This document shows positions 25,456-34,157 of a DNA stretch of 64,000 bases, one piece after another. The notes beneath the pieces are model-generated. The model was not told where the DNA came from and did no database searches. It was given only the letters and a program-made list of their open reading frames with translations. Positions within the stretch are counted from its first letter, which is position 1. Every line of letters starts with the position of its first letter. Position numbers and translations under genes: made by a program. The stretch covers positions 80,835 to 144,834 of the forward strand of contig NZ_WUWN01000006.1 in NCBI RefSeq assembly GCF_009846865.1, written 5' to 3'. This DNA comes from Puerhibacterium puerhi. GTDB lineage: Bacteria > Actinomycetota > Actinomycetes > Actinomycetales > Cellulomonadaceae.

Positions 25456-25983
25456 ATGGGTGACATGTCATCGAGGACGAGCGAGCCGACGACGCCTCTG
25501 CGGGCCTTCGCGCCCGCGCGCGTCGCCGCGGCCGGCCTCCTCGCCCTCGCGGGCATGCTGCCCCTCGGCGCGACGGCCTCCGCCGCCGAGGCCGCCCAGA
25601 TCGTCGCCGCCGTCCAGCCCCACGTCGTGGCCGCGCAGGCGCGCGCCCAGGCGATCGAGCAGGACCTCGACGCGGCCGAGCACGTGCTGTGCACCCTCCC
25701 GGCGGACCTGCGGGACGCCGTCCGGGACGCCGTGGTCTCCGTGCGCGCCGCCACCGCGGAGGCCCGCACGGCGCTGTCCCGCGCGACCGACGCGGTCGAG
25801 GCGGCGGACGGGCGCGCCGCCGCCGCGCTGTTCGACGCGCAGGTGGCGCTCGACGCCGCGGCGGCCCAGCTGCGCTACGTCGCCGACCAGGTCGCCGGCG
25901 TCGACGCCGACGTCGCGGCCGCGCTGGCGCGTCTGCAGGGGCACGTGGACGACCTGCGCGGCGAGGCGAGCCGCGCGGCCTGA
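25456..25983 (+). CDS. Secreted all-helical protein
   Basis: A 175-residue protein with a signal peptide (basic start, AAAGLLALAGMLPLGATASA, probable cut after ASA) and a mature part of Ala-rich heptads (AQARAQAIEQDLDAAEHVLC, VRAATAEARTALSRATDAVE) predicted to form coiled coil. One cysteine is present in the mature region. ATG 25465 in the same frame is an alternative start (MSSRTSEP). It is divergent from the permease gene; no family recognised. Confidence 0.7.
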   Translation: MGDMSSRTSEPTTPLRAFAPARVAAAGLLALAGMLPLGATASAAEAAQIVAAVQPHVVAAQARAQAIEQDLDAAEHVLCTLPADLRDAVRDAVVSVRAATAEARTALSRATDAVEAADGRAAAALFDAQVALDAAAAQLRYVADQVAGVDADVAAALARLQGHVDDLRGEASRAA

Positions 25984-26034
25984 CGCCGTCCGGGTCGGTT
26001 CGCGTCGGCCGGGCTCGGCCTGGGGCGGCCGGGC

Positions 26035-26439
26035 TCAGGCGACCGGCTGCACCCCCAGCTCGGCCAGCAGCCCGCGCACGCGCCGCTCGATCTCGTCCCG
26101 GACCGTGCGCACGGTCTCGAGGTCCTTGCCGGCCGGGTCCTCGAGCTCCCAGTCCTCGTAGCGCTTGCCGGGGAAGATCGGGCAGGCGTCGCCGCAGCCC
26201 ATCGTCACGACGACGTCGGACGCCTGCACCGCCTCGGGCGTGAGCACCGTCGGCCGCGCGGACCGGATGTCGATGCCGCGCTCCAGCATCGCCTCGACGG
26301 CCACGGGGTTGATGCGGTCGGCGGGCATCGAGCCGGCGGAGCGCACCTCCACCGCGCCGCCGGACAGCTCACGGAGGAACCCGGCGGCCATCTGGGAGCG
26401 GCCGGCGTTGTGGACGCAGACGAACAGGGCGGACGGCAT
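26035..26439 (-). CDS. arsC: Low-molecular-weight phosphatase-type arsenate reductase
   Basis: A 134-residue protein of the LMW protein-tyrosine phosphatase fold. The P-loop CVHNAGRS (Cys8-x5-Arg14-Ser15) is intact and the acid-containing loop reads YEDWELEDPAGK. The MGCGDACPIFPGKRY segment supplies further cysteines and is typical of bacterial arsenate reductases of this class rather than of tyrosine phosphatases. In actinobacteria such enzymes use mycothiol/mycoredoxin or thioredoxin; the choice cannot be made here. No arsenite exporter or ArsR is adjacent, so the physiological role could also be phosphatase activity. Confidence 0.82.
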   Translation of the reverse strand: MPSALFVCVHNAGRSQMAAGFLRELSGGAVEVRSAGSMPADRINPVAVEAMLERGIDIRSARPTVLTPEAVQASDVVVTMGCGDACPIFPGKRYEDWELEDPAGKDLETVRTVRDEIERRVRGLLAELGVQPVA

Positions 26440-26612
26440 GGGGTTCCTCTCGGTGCCGGGCCGGGCGGGGTGGGCCGGGCCGGGCGGGCGCTGCGCTGGG
26501 ACGCCGCCGATCGTCCCACGCCGCGGCGCCCACGACGAGGGGCCGGCCACGACCCCGGACGAGGCTGTGCGCGGTCAGCAGGCCGTCCTCGACCGGACAG
26601 GCCGCAGGGCTC

Positions 26613-26641
26613 TTGCCATCGGCTGAACAATCGTTTAGCGT
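26613..26641 (+). promoter_or_regulatory. Promoter of the TetR gene (leaderless)
   Basis: TTGCCA (26613-26618) and TAGCGT (26636-26641) are separated by exactly 17 bases, and the ATG at 26649 lies 7 bases after the -10 box, so the mRNA should begin at or next to the start codon. There is no ribosome binding site, consistent with leaderless translation. Confidence 0.65.
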
Positions 26642-26658
26642 ACTGAACATGCGTTCAG
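26623..26658. promoter_or_regulatory. Twin operators over the TetR promoter and start codon
   Basis: Two copies of a 16-base palindrome lie 20 bases apart: CTGAACAATCGTTTAG (26623-26638, one mismatch) and CTGAACATGCGTTCAG (26643-26658, perfect 6-base arms). The first covers the spacer and -10 box, the second the start codon. They very likely bind the TetR protein itself for autorepression. Confidence 0.7.
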
Positions 26659-27293
26659 CCAGCGAGGACCTCACCACCCGCGCCCGCATCCGCGACGCTG
26701 CGGTGCTGCGGTTCGCGCGCTCGGGGTTCGGGGCGTCGCTGCGCGCCGTGGCCGCCGACGCGGGGGTGAGCCCGGCGCTCGTCGTCCACCACTTCGGCTC
26801 CAAGGAGCGCCTGCACGCCGCGTGCGACGAGCACGTGCTGGCATGGATCCGCGAGGCCAAGCGGGAGAACCTCGCCGCGGCCACCTCGGGCCGGCTGGTC
26901 GAGGTGCTGGCGTCGGCCGAGGCGCAGTTCGCGCCGATGGTCGGCTACGTGCTGCGGTCGCTGCAGGACGGCGGCGCCGTCGGGCGCGCGTTCGTGGAGC
27001 AGATGATCGCCGACGCCGAGCAGTACACGGCCGAGGCGGTGGAGCAGGGGCTCGCGCGGCCCAGCCGGGACGAGAAGGCCCGCGTGCGCTACCTCGTGCT
27101 GTCCGCGCTGGGGGCGCTGCTGCTGTCGCTCACGCTTGACCCGCCGAGCGACCCGCAGGACGTCGGCGCCGCCGTGCGCCGCTACCTGGACCAGATGGCG
27201 CTGGCGTCGATCGAGCTCTACACCGAGGGCTTCCTCACCACCCACCGCATGCTCGACGACTACCTCGCGTACGCCCCCGACCCGCCGGGCTGA
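26649..27293 (+). CDS. TetR-family transcriptional regulator
   Basis: A 214-residue repressor. The N-terminal HTH reads RIRDAAVLRFARSGFGASLR and VAADAGVSPALVVHHFGSKE (about 13-52), the usual TetR layout; the rest is a ligand-binding helical domain (AFVEQMIADAEQYTAEAVEQ). The leaderless start and twin operators support autoregulation. It precedes an ABC exporter by 96 bases and, as in many antibiotic-resistance loci, probably controls that exporter in response to its substrate. Confidence 0.88.
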   Translation: MRSASEDLTTRARIRDAAVLRFARSGFGASLRAVAADAGVSPALVVHHFGSKERLHAACDEHVLAWIREAKRENLAAATSGRLVEVLASAEAQFAPMVGYVLRSLQDGGAVGRAFVEQMIADAEQYTAEAVEQGLARPSRDEKARVRYLVLSALGALLLSLTLDPPSDPQDVGAAVRRYLDQMALASIELYTEGFLTTHRMLDDYLAYAPDPPG

Positions 27294-27389
27294 CCCGCCG
27301 GTCGGGCACGCCCGGTCCACCGGGCTCCCCTCCCCGTCGGCGCACGCAGGCGCGCCGGCTCCCTCGACGTCAAGGAGGCGAGCGTCGTC

Positions 27390-28349
27390 ATGACCGCTCC
27401 CGTCATCGAGATCCACGACCTGCGCAAGTCCTTCGGCGCGGTCCGGGCCCTGGACGGGCTCGACCTGACCGTGCAGCCCGGCGAGGTCGCCGGGTTCCTG
27501 GGCCCCAACGGGGCCGGCAAGTCCACCACCATCCGCGTGCTGCTGGGCCTGCTGCGGGCCGACGGCGGCACCGCCCGCCTGCTCGGCGGCGACCCGTGGG
27601 CCGACGCCGTCGCGCTGCACCGGCGGCTGGCGTACGTGCCGGGCGACGTCAGCCTGTGGCCCAACCTCACCGGCGGCGAGGCCATCGACCTGGTCACGCG
27701 CCTGCGCGGCGGCGCCGACCCCCGGCGCAAGGCCGAGCTGCTGGAGCGGTTCGAGCTCGACCCGACCCGCAAGGCACGCACCTACTCCAAGGGCAACCGG
27801 CAGAAGGTCGCGCTCGTCGCGGCGCTCGCCTCCGACGTCGAGCTGCTCGTGCTCGACGAGCCGACCAGCGGCCTGGACCCGCTCATGGAGGCGGTGTTCA
27901 TGCAGGAGCTGCGCGCCGCGAAGGAGCAGGGCCGGTCGGTGCTGCTGAGCAGCCACATCCTGTCGGAGGTCGAGAAGGCCTGCGACACCGTGACGATCAT
28001 CCGCGCCGGCCGGTCGGTCGAGTCCGGCACGCTGGCCGAGCTGCGGCACCTGACTCGCTCGGCGGTCAGCGCCGTCGTCGCCGGCGACGCCACCGCGGTC
28101 GCGAGCCTGCCCGGCGTGCACGACGTCGTCACGACGCCCGCGGCGGGCGGCACCCGGGTCCAGCTCGACGTCGACGCCGCGCACGTGGGAGGTCTCCTGA
28201 CCACCCTCGGGCGACTCGGCGTCCGCTCCTTCACCGCGGCGCCGCCGTCGCTGGAGGAGCTGTTCCTGCGCCACTACGGCGACGCCGCTCCCACCGACGG
28301 CGCCGCCGGCGACGGCCAGCGCCGTCGGACGACGGCGGGCGCACGATGA
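27390..28349 (+). CDS. ABC exporter ATP-binding protein (drug/polyketide type)
   Basis: A 319-residue ATPase with Walker [11 protein letters not shown] at about residues 35-44, a Q-loop region in [20 protein letters not shown], signature [17 protein letters not shown] (LSGGQ replaced by SKGNR, typical of this subfamily), Walker [16 protein letters not shown] and the H-loop SSHILSEVE. The C-terminal ~90 residues follow the drug-exporter (DrrA/CcmA-like) pattern. AAGGAGG lies 11 bases before the ATG. Its stop overlaps the permease ATG by four bases. Confidence 0.9.
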   Translation: MTAPVIEIHDLRKSFGAVRALDGLDLTVQPGEVAGFLGPNGAGKSTTIRVLLGLLRADGGTARLLGGDPWADAVALHRRLAYVPGDVSLWPNLTGGEAIDLVTRLRGGADPRRKAELLERFELDPTRKARTYSKGNRQKVALVAALASDVELLVLDEPTSGLDPLMEAVFMQELRAAKEQGRSVLLSSHILSEVEKACDTVTIIRAGRSVESGTLAELRHLTRSAVSAVVAGDATAVASLPGVHDVVTTPAAGGTRVQLDVDAAHVGGLLTTLGRLGVRSFTAAPPSLEELFLRHYGDAAPTDGAAGDGQRRRTTAGAR

Positions 28350-30007
28350 CCGCCGTCGCGGCCCCCGGGCCGCTGGTGCGCGCCCGTCCCGCCCGGACGT
28401 CGACGCTGACCGGCACCGGCCGGATGCTGCGGCTCATGCTGCGCCGCGACCGGTGGCGGCTGCTGGTGTGGACGGCCGCCGTCGCCGCGCTCTACGCGTC
28501 GGCGCTGGGCGAGTACGTGCTGCTGGGGGCGGACGGGCTGCAGGCGCGCGCCGTGCTCATGCGGACCCCGGCGATGATCACCCTGGCGGGCCCCGGCTAC
28601 GGGCTCGACGACTACACGGTGGGTCCGGCGGTGGCCAACGAGCTCGTCCTGTGGATGCTGGTGGCGCTCGCCGTGCTGAGCATCCTCGAGGTGGTGCGGC
28701 ACACCCGGGCCGAGGAGGAGAGCGGCCGCTCGGAGGTTCTGCGGGCGGGCGCCGTCGGGCGGCACGCACCCTCCGTGGCCGCGCTGCTGCTGGTGGTGCT
28801 CGTCCAGGCGGTCGTCGCGGTGGTCACCGGGGCCGTCGTCGCCGGCGTCGGGCGGCTGCCGGCCGGCGAGTCGTTCGCCCTGACGGGCGCCATCGCGGTC
28901 GGGGCGCTCGTCTTCGCGGCGGTCGCCCTCGTGGCGGCACAGGTCTCGGAGCACGCGCGCACGGCCACCGGCCTGTCGCTCGCCGTGCTGGGGGCGGCGT
29001 TCGTCGCCCGCGCCCTGGGCGACGTGCAGGGCGACCTGGAGGTCGAGCACGGCACCGCCCTGTCGTGGCTGTCGCCGATCGCCTGGGTGCAGCAGACCCG
29101 CGCGTTCGTCGACCCGCGCTGGTGGCCGCTCGGGCTGAGCCTGGCGGTGACCGCCGTCCTGCTCGCGGTGGCGGCGGTGCTCGGCTCCCGGCGCGACTTC
29201 GGGGGCGGGCTCGTCGCCCCCCGGGGCGGCCGGGCGGACGCCGCGGCGGCGCTGCGCGGCCCGCTCGCCCTCGCCTGGCGCCAGCAGCGCGGAGGCCTGG
29301 CCTGGACGACGCTCGGGCTCGGCGCGATGTGGTTCGCCACCGGCGGGGTGGTCAGCTCGCTGCCGGCGGTGACCAGCACGCTGCTCGAGAACCCCGTCTA
29401 CCGGGCGATCCTCGGCGAGGGCGACCTGGTGCGGGCGTTCCTGCGGGTCATCGGCCTCTACGTGGCGCTCGGCGCGGGCGCCTACGCCGTGTCCGCCACC
29501 CTGCGGCTGCGCACGGAGGAGCAGGTCGGCCGCACGGAGTACGCCCTGGCGACGGCGACCGGCCGGCACCGCTGGCTCGGCGCCCACCTGGTCGTCGCGG
29601 CCGCGGGTGCCGTCGTCGTGCTGCTCAGCGGCGCGCTCGCGCTCTGGGCAGGTGCCGCCGTCACCGGGGTCACGGACCCCTCGTTCGGTGACCTGGTCGG
29701 GCTCGGGGCGGTGTACCTGCCCGCGCCCGGGGTGCTCCTCGGTCTGGGCGTCGCGCTGTACGCATGGGCGCCGCGCGCGGAGCCGGTGCTGTGGGCGCTG
29801 TTCGCCTGGTCGTTCGTGGTGGGCCTGTTCGGTGACCTGCTGCGGCTGCCGGACGGGGCGCGCGGGGTCTCGCCGTACTGGTGGGTGCCCGACCCGCTCG
29901 TCGGCCACGTCGAGGTCGCGCACCTCGTGGGCCTGGCTGCCGTCGCCGCGGCGCTGGTGGTGCTGGCCTTCGTCGGCTTCCGCCGCCGGGACGTCCCCGC
30001 CGCCTGA
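28346..30007 (+). CDS. ABC exporter permease, tetronasin/polyketide-antibiotic type
   Basis: A 553-residue membrane protein with about 12 helices in two related halves, as in the TnrB3-like permeases that pair with the preceding ATPase type. Typical pieces: [20 protein letters not shown] at the start of half one, [20 protein letters not shown], and in half two [20 protein letters not shown]; the E-R-E/E-x-x-G-R repeats are the family's conserved loops. With the TetR gene this forms a self-contained efflux module; the exported compound is unknown. Confidence 0.88.
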   Translation: MTAVAAPGPLVRARPARTSTLTGTGRMLRLMLRRDRWRLLVWTAAVAALYASALGEYVLLGADGLQARAVLMRTPAMITLAGPGYGLDDYTVGPAVANELVLWMLVALAVLSILEVVRHTRAEEESGRSEVLRAGAVGRHAPSVAALLLVVLVQAVVAVVTGAVVAGVGRLPAGESFALTGAIAVGALVFAAVALVAAQVSEHARTATGLSLAVLGAAFVARALGDVQGDLEVEHGTALSWLSPIAWVQQTRAFVDPRWWPLGLSLAVTAVLLAVAAVLGSRRDFGGGLVAPRGGRADAAAALRGPLALAWRQQRGGLAWTTLGLGAMWFATGGVVSSLPAVTSTLLENPVYRAILGEGDLVRAFLRVIGLYVALGAGAYAVSATLRLRTEEQVGRTEYALATATGRHRWLGAHLVVAAAGAVVVLLSGALALWAGAAVTGVTDPSFGDLVGLGAVYLPAPGVLLGLGVALYAWAPRAEPVLWALFAWSFVVGLFGDLLRLPDGARGVSPYWWVPDPLVGHVEVAHLVGLAAVAAALVVLAFVGFRRRDVPAA

Positions 30008-30012
30008 GGGGC

Positions 30013-30035
30013 GCGCCCGCCCGCGGGGCGGGCGC
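30013..30035 (+). terminator. Hairpin after the ABC exporter operon
   Basis: GCGCCCGCC and GGCGGGCGC form a perfect 9-base stem with a 5-base loop, starting 6 bases after the permease stop. Confidence 0.55.
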
Positions 30036-30121
30036 CCGGCGTCCCGCCCCGCGGCGTCCCGGCGTCCTGCGCCGTGGCCGTGCGCCGCGAGCGGCGTCGT
30101 GCACGACTACGGTGGAACGCC

Positions 30122-31552
30122 GTGACCCGTCCCACCTCCACGCCCACGTCCGGCGCGTCCACGGCCCCCGGCACGACGGGCGAGCCGCTCGCCCAGGGCC
30201 TGCGGCCCCGCCACCTCACGATGATGGGCCTCGGCTCCGCCATCGGCGCCGGCCTGTTCCTCGGCTCCGGCGTCGGCGTCGCCACCGCCGGCCCCGCCGT
30301 GCTCGTCAGCTACGCCATCGCCGGGGTGCTCGTCATCCTCGTCATGCGGATGATGGCCGAGATGGCCTCGGCGCTGCCCGCCTCCGGCTCGTTCTCCGTG
30401 TACGCCGAGGCGGCGCTCGGGCGCTGGGCCGGGTTCCTGCTCGGCTGGCTCTACTGGTTCATGCTGATCATGGTGCTCGGCGTCGAGGTCACCGGCGTGG
30501 CCGGGATCGTGAGCGGCTGGTGGCCGGACGTGCCGCAGTGGGCGGTCGCCGCCGTCGTCGTCGCGGTGCTCGGCGGCCTCAACCTCACCGGCGTGAAGAA
30601 CTTCGGCGAGGCCGAGTTCTGGTTCGCCGCGATCAAGGTCGCGGCCATCGTCGCGTTCCTCGTGGTCGGCGTGCTCGTCGTCGTGGGCGTCATCCCCGTG
30701 GCCGGCGGCGCGCTGGGCGACTGGGCGGCGCACGGCGGGTTCGCGCCGGCGGGCTGGTCGGGCATCGCCGCCGGCCTGCTGACCGTCGTCTTCGCGTTCG
30801 GCGGCATCGAGATCGTCACCATCGCCGCGGCCGAGGCGCGCGAGCCGTCCACCGCCGTCGCCCGCGCCACCCGCACCATCCTGTGGCGCATCCTGGCGTT
30901 CTACGTGGGCTCCGTGGCGATCATCGTGCTGCTGCTGCCGTGGGACGACGCGGCGGCGCTGGAGTCGCCGTTCGTGTCCGTGCTGCAGCTCGCCGGGGTC
31001 GGCTGGGGCGCGCGCGCCATGGAGGTCGTGGTGGTGCTCGCGCTGCTGAGCGCCTTCAACGCCAACGTCTACGGCACCTCCCGGATGCTGTTCTCGCTGG
31101 CCGAGCGCGGGGACGCGCCGCCGGCCGCGGCGCGCGTCTCGCGGCGCAACGTGCCCGTGGTGGCCGTGTGGGTGTCCGTCGCGTTCGGCGTCGTCGCCGT
31201 GCTGCTCAACTGGCTGCTGCCGCAGGCGCTGCTCGGCGTGCTCCTCAACGCCGTGGGGTCGGCGCTGCTGGTGGTGTGGGTGCTGGTCGCCGTGGCGCAG
31301 CTGCGGCTGCGCCCGCGCCTGGAGGCCCGCGCGCCGGGCGGGCGCCTGCCGCTGCGCATGTGGGGCTACCCGTGGCTGACGTGGTTGGTGCTGGTGGCGC
31401 TCGCCGGCCTGGTGGTGCTCATGCTGTCCGACGCCGCCGCCCGCGCGCAGGTCGCCGCGACCGCGGGCCTCGTCGTCGTCATCCTGGCCTGCTACGCGGT
31501 CACGACGGCGGTGCGCCGGCGCCGCCTGGCCGCCCCCGTCTCGCCGAGATAG
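30122..31552 (+). CDS. Amino acid permease (AAT/GABA-permease type)
   Basis: A 476-residue transporter with about 12 helices. LRPRHLTMMGLGSAIGAGLF near residues 27-46 is the AAT-family start signature, and MRMMAEMASALPASGSFSVY and AEAREPSTAVARATRTILWR are further family blocks. I chose GTG 30122 because TACGGT at 30108-30113 ends 8 bases before it (leaderless pattern) and homology begins soon after. Substrates in this family range from GABA and aromatic to D-amino acids; none can be picked. The stop codon lies inside the 21-base tandem repeat at 31543. Confidence 0.87.
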   Translation: MTRPTSTPTSGASTAPGTTGEPLAQGLRPRHLTMMGLGSAIGAGLFLGSGVGVATAGPAVLVSYAIAGVLVILVMRMMAEMASALPASGSFSVYAEAALGRWAGFLLGWLYWFMLIMVLGVEVTGVAGIVSGWWPDVPQWAVAAVVVAVLGGLNLTGVKNFGEAEFWFAAIKVAAIVAFLVVGVLVVVGVIPVAGGALGDWAAHGGFAPAGWSGIAAGLLTVVFAFGGIEIVTIAAAEAREPSTAVARATRTILWRILAFYVGSVAIIVLLLPWDDAAALESPFVSVLQLAGVGWGARAMEVVVVLALLSAFNANVYGTSRMLFSLAERGDAPPAAARVSRRNVPVVAVWVSVAFGVVAVLLNWLLPQALLGVLLNAVGSALLVVWVLVAVAQLRLRPRLEARAPGGRLPLRMWGYPWLTWLVLVALAGLVVLMLSDAAARAQVAATAGLVVVILACYAVTTAVRRRRLAAPVSPR

Positions 31553-31604
31553 AGAACCCCCGCGCCGAGATAGAGAACCCCCGCGCCGAGATAGAGAACC
31601 CCGC
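31543..31604. repeat. Three tandem copies of a 21-base unit at the permease 3' end
   Basis: Units at 31543-31563, 31564-31584 and 31585-31604 begin GCCGAGATAGAGAACCCC; the first two are identical and the third lacks one C. A fourth, inverted and exact 21-base copy lies at 32407-32427 in the hairpin beyond the next gene. The first unit contains the TAG stop of the permease gene. Confidence 0.92.
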
Positions 31605-31658
31605 GTCGAGATCGTCGGGACCTGCGCCGCGAGCGCGCTCGCCTCGGTCGACCGCCGC

Positions 31659-31664
31659 TAGGGT
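31659..31664 (+). promoter_or_regulatory. -10 box of a leaderless gene
   Basis: TAGGGT ends 7 bases before the GTG at 31672, placing the transcription start at or beside the start codon. No ribosome binding site is present. Confidence 0.5.
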
Positions 31665-31671
31665 GGCGCGG

Positions 31672-32334
31672 GTGGACACCGCGTCGGACCGCCCCGAGCT
31701 GCTCGACACGGTCATGGGCTACGACCGCTGGGGCGATCGGTCGCGGCGGGCGATCGCCTGGGGCGCCGGCCTGGCGGTGGCGATCGGAGTCGCCGTCCTG
31801 TGGGGGGTCGTGCCGGCGCTGTGGCGCACCCTCGACCGCGCGCCGTGGCTCGGCGCCGCGGCCGAGCGCGGCGCACCGCTCGACACCGTCGGGGACACGG
31901 CCTTCGTGGCGCTCTACGCCGCGGCGCACCTGGCGTTCGTCGCGCCGGCGCTCGTGCTGGCCGCGACCATGCTGGTGCACCGCCGGCGCCGCGGTCCGCG
32001 CGCGCGGGTCTCGACGCCGGTGTTCGTCGCCGTCCACGCGCTGGCGATGGTGCAGCTGATGTTCCTCGTCGCGACCGCGAGCGACCCCGCCACCAGCCAC
32101 GGGATGGACGACCGGGTGCTCGACGCCGGGGTGAGCATCTGGGGGGCGGACGCGATCGTCCGCGGCTGGTACGTCGGTATCGCGTCGCTGGTGCTGATGA
32201 TCGCCGCTGCGGGCGTCGCCGCCCGGGTCCGCCGCGACCGCCAGGTCGCCGTCTTCCTCGGCCTGCTGGTCCTCGCGCTCGCGGTGCCCTGGGTCGCCTT
32301 CGGCGTCGACTACCTCGTGCCGCCGCGCGTCTGA
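31672..32334 (+). CDS. Integral membrane protein of unknown function
   Basis: A 220-residue protein with about five hydrophobic segments, including AIAWGAGLAVAIGVAVLWGV (~22-41), AHLAFVAPALVLAATMLV (~84-101), AVHALAMVQLMFLVATA and VFLGLLVLALAVPWVAFGVD near the end. Between the second and third lies a basic loop (HRRRRGPRAR). The start GTG 31672 is chosen for its -10 box; GTG 31663 is in frame. It is bounded on both sides by copies of the same 21-base repeat in opposite orientation. No family recognised. Confidence 0.72.
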   Translation: MDTASDRPELLDTVMGYDRWGDRSRRAIAWGAGLAVAIGVAVLWGVVPALWRTLDRAPWLGAAAERGAPLDTVGDTAFVALYAAAHLAFVAPALVLAATMLVHRRRRGPRARVSTPVFVAVHALAMVQLMFLVATASDPATSHGMDDRVLDAGVSIWGADAIVRGWYVGIASLVLMIAAAGVAARVRRDRQVAVFLGLLVLALAVPWVAFGVDYLVPPRV

Positions 32335-32357
32335 CCGAGGCGGCTGCTACGTCCCGC

Positions 32358-32427
32358 GCCAAGACGCGGAACCCCCGTGCCGAGACGGAGAGCTCTCTAT
32401 CTCGGCGCGGGGGTTCTCTATCTCGGC
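32358..32427. terminator. Long imperfect hairpin between convergent genes
   Basis: Arms 32358-32392 and 32393-32427 pair with seven or so mismatches and no loop bases besides the GAGAGCTCTC centre. The right arm contains the exact reverse complement of the 21-base repeat found downstream of the preceding permease gene, plus a partial second copy. It lies between the ends of the membrane-protein gene and the NADH dehydrogenase gene and probably terminates both. Confidence 0.7.
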
Positions 32428-32437
32428 GTGAAGGGGA

Positions 32438-33934
32438 CTACCTCGCGCGGGAGGTCGCCGGCGCCTCGGCCCCGGCACGCTCGGCCCCGGCACGCTCGGC
32501 CCCGGCATGCTCGGCCCCGGCATGCTCGGCCCCGGCACGCTCGCCGTCGGCCGCGGCGTCCGACGGCGCCCCACCCGTGTCCTCGCGTGCCGGCTCGGCC
32601 TCGGTCACGTCGGTCGTCTCGGCCTCGTGCGGCTCCGGCTCCCGCTTGGGCGGGCGCACCGTGGGCACCTCGCCGACGATCGGGATGGGCCGGCGGTGGA
32701 ACGGGAATCCGTACCGGGTCACCAGCCCGGCCAGCGTCGTGACCTTGTTGCGGGGGCCCACCAGCGACATGATGTGGACGAACAGCCACACGAGCCAGGC
32801 CAGGCCGGCAGTGAGCTTGATCCGGGCGCTGGTGCCCGGGATCGCGATCTCGGCGATGGCCGCGCGGCGGCCGATCACCGCCATCGTGCCCTTGTCGAAG
32901 TAGCGCAGCGGCTCGGTGGGACGCCCCTCGAGCAGCGCGCGGATGTTCTTGGCCGCCTGCTTGCCGCCCTGGATGGCGGGCTGGGCGAGCTGCGGCAGGT
33001 CGTCCGGGGTGGCGGCGATGTCGCCGATGGCGAAGACGCCCGGCCGGCCCTCGACCTGCAGGTCCTGCCCCACGACGACGCGGCCGTTCTTGGCGCGCGG
33101 CAGGTCCCAGTCGTCCACCTCGGCGTGCGGGCCGACGCCGGCCGACCACACCACCAGGTCGGCCGGGATCCGGGTGCCGTCGGTGAGGAGCACGCCGTCC
33201 GGCCGCACCTCCGCGACGCCGGCGCCCAGGTGCAGCGACACGCCGCGGCGCTCCAGCTCCTTGGCGGCGTACTCGCGCAGCCGCGGGTGGAACGCCTTGA
33301 GCAGCTCCTTGCCGCGCTGGACGATCTTCACCTCGAACGCGTCGCCGTGGATCTCCGGGAAGGCGGGGGCCAGGCCGGCCGTGCGCAGCTCGGCCAGGGC
33401 GCCGGCGACCTCCACGCCGGTGGCGCCGCCGCCCACGACGACGACGCGCAGGCCGTCGTCGGTGGTCGCGCTGAACGCCGAGTTCTCCAGCCGGATGAAC
33501 AGCTGGTCGCGGATCCGCAGCGCCTGCGAGCGCGAGTACATCGGCAGCGCGTGCTCCTTGGCGCCCGGGGTGCCGAAGAAGTTCGCGGTGACGCCGTTGG
33601 CGATGACCAGGTAGTCGAAGTCGACCCACTCGTCGTTCAGCAGACGGATGCGCCGGGCCGCGTGGTCGATGCCGACCAGGTGCTCGTGGACCACCCGCAC
33701 GTTGCGCTGCTTCAGGTGCAGCCCGCGCAGCCAGTACGTGACGTCACCGGCGTTGAGGCCGCCGGTGGCCACCTGGTACAGCAGGGGCTGGAAGGTGTTG
33801 TAGACGCGGCGCTCGACGAGCGTGATGCGGACGGGCGCGTCCGCCAGGCCCTTGACGACGGCCAGGCCCGCAAAGCCGCCGCCCACGACGACGACGTGGG
33901 GTAGGTCGGCACCGGGTGCGTGCGTGACGGTCAC
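32438..33934 (-). CDS. ndh: Type II NADH dehydrogenase (non-proton-pumping)
   Basis: A 498-residue FAD enzyme that passes electrons from NADH to quinone at the membrane without pumping protons. FAD motif VVVVGGGFAGLAVVKGL at about residues 14-30, the active-site region YNTFQPLLYQVATGGLNAGD with the NDH-2 QPLLYQ motif, NADH motif VVVVGGGATGVEVAGAL, and GVFAIGDIAA for FAD. A C-terminal hydrophobic stretch LAWLVWLFVHIMSLVG gives membrane attachment. The last ~60 residues are Glu/Ala-rich and end in GAEHAGAERAGAE-type repeats, not seen in the usual ~430-460-residue enzyme. The start is a GTG with GAGGAGA upstream. Confidence 0.92.
   Translation of the reverse strand: MTVTHAPGADLPHVVVVGGGFAGLAVVKGLADAPVRITLVERRVYNTFQPLLYQVATGGLNAGDVTYWLRGLHLKQRNVRVVHEHLVGIDHAARRIRLLNDEWVDFDYLVIANGVTANFFGTPGAKEHALPMYSRSQALRIRDQLFIRLENSAFSATTDDGLRVVVVGGGATGVEVAGALAELRTAGLAPAFPEIHGDAFEVKIVQRGKELLKAFHPRLREYAAKELERRGVSLHLGAGVAEVRPDGVLLTDGTRIPADLVVWSAGVGPHAEVDDWDLPRAKNGRVVVGQDLQVEGRPGVFAIGDIAATPDDLPQLAQPAIQGGKQAAKNIRALLEGRPTEPLRYFDKGTMAVIGRRAAIAEIAIPGTSARIKLTAGLAWLVWLFVHIMSLVGPRNKVTTLAGLVTRYGFPFHRRPIPIVGEVPTVRPPKREPEPHEAETTDVTEAEPAREDTGGAPSDAAADGERAGAEHAGAEHAGAERAGAERAGAEAPATSRAR
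32463..32537 (-). repeat. Five tandem copies of a 15-base unit in the ndh 3' end
   Basis: The unit CTCGGCCCCGGCAYG repeats with an exact 15-base period at 32463, 32478, 32493, 32508 and 32523. In the ndh frame it codes for A-G-A-E-H/R. It is a low-complexity tail outside the enzyme's conserved domains. Confidence 0.88.
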
Positions 33935-34157
33935 GCAGGGGTCTCCTCTCGCTCGCTGCCCGGCGGCGCACCGCCGTCACAGCGGCGGCGTCGCCGGCGA
34001 CCTGTCTACGGTAGCCCAGCCACCGGCGCTGTACCGCAGCCACCGGGTGCGACGACCATCACCCCGCGCGGCCGGCCTCGCACGGCGGGTCGGCTCGACC
34101 CCGCCGCCGCGCAGGGTGCGGCCGACGCGTCGGCCCTGGCAGGAGGAGAGGACCAGC

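Noticed and set aside
31543..31604. CRISPR array or transposon terminal repeats
   Set aside because: The units abut without spacers; the gene between the inverted copies is not a transposase and no target-site duplication was seen.
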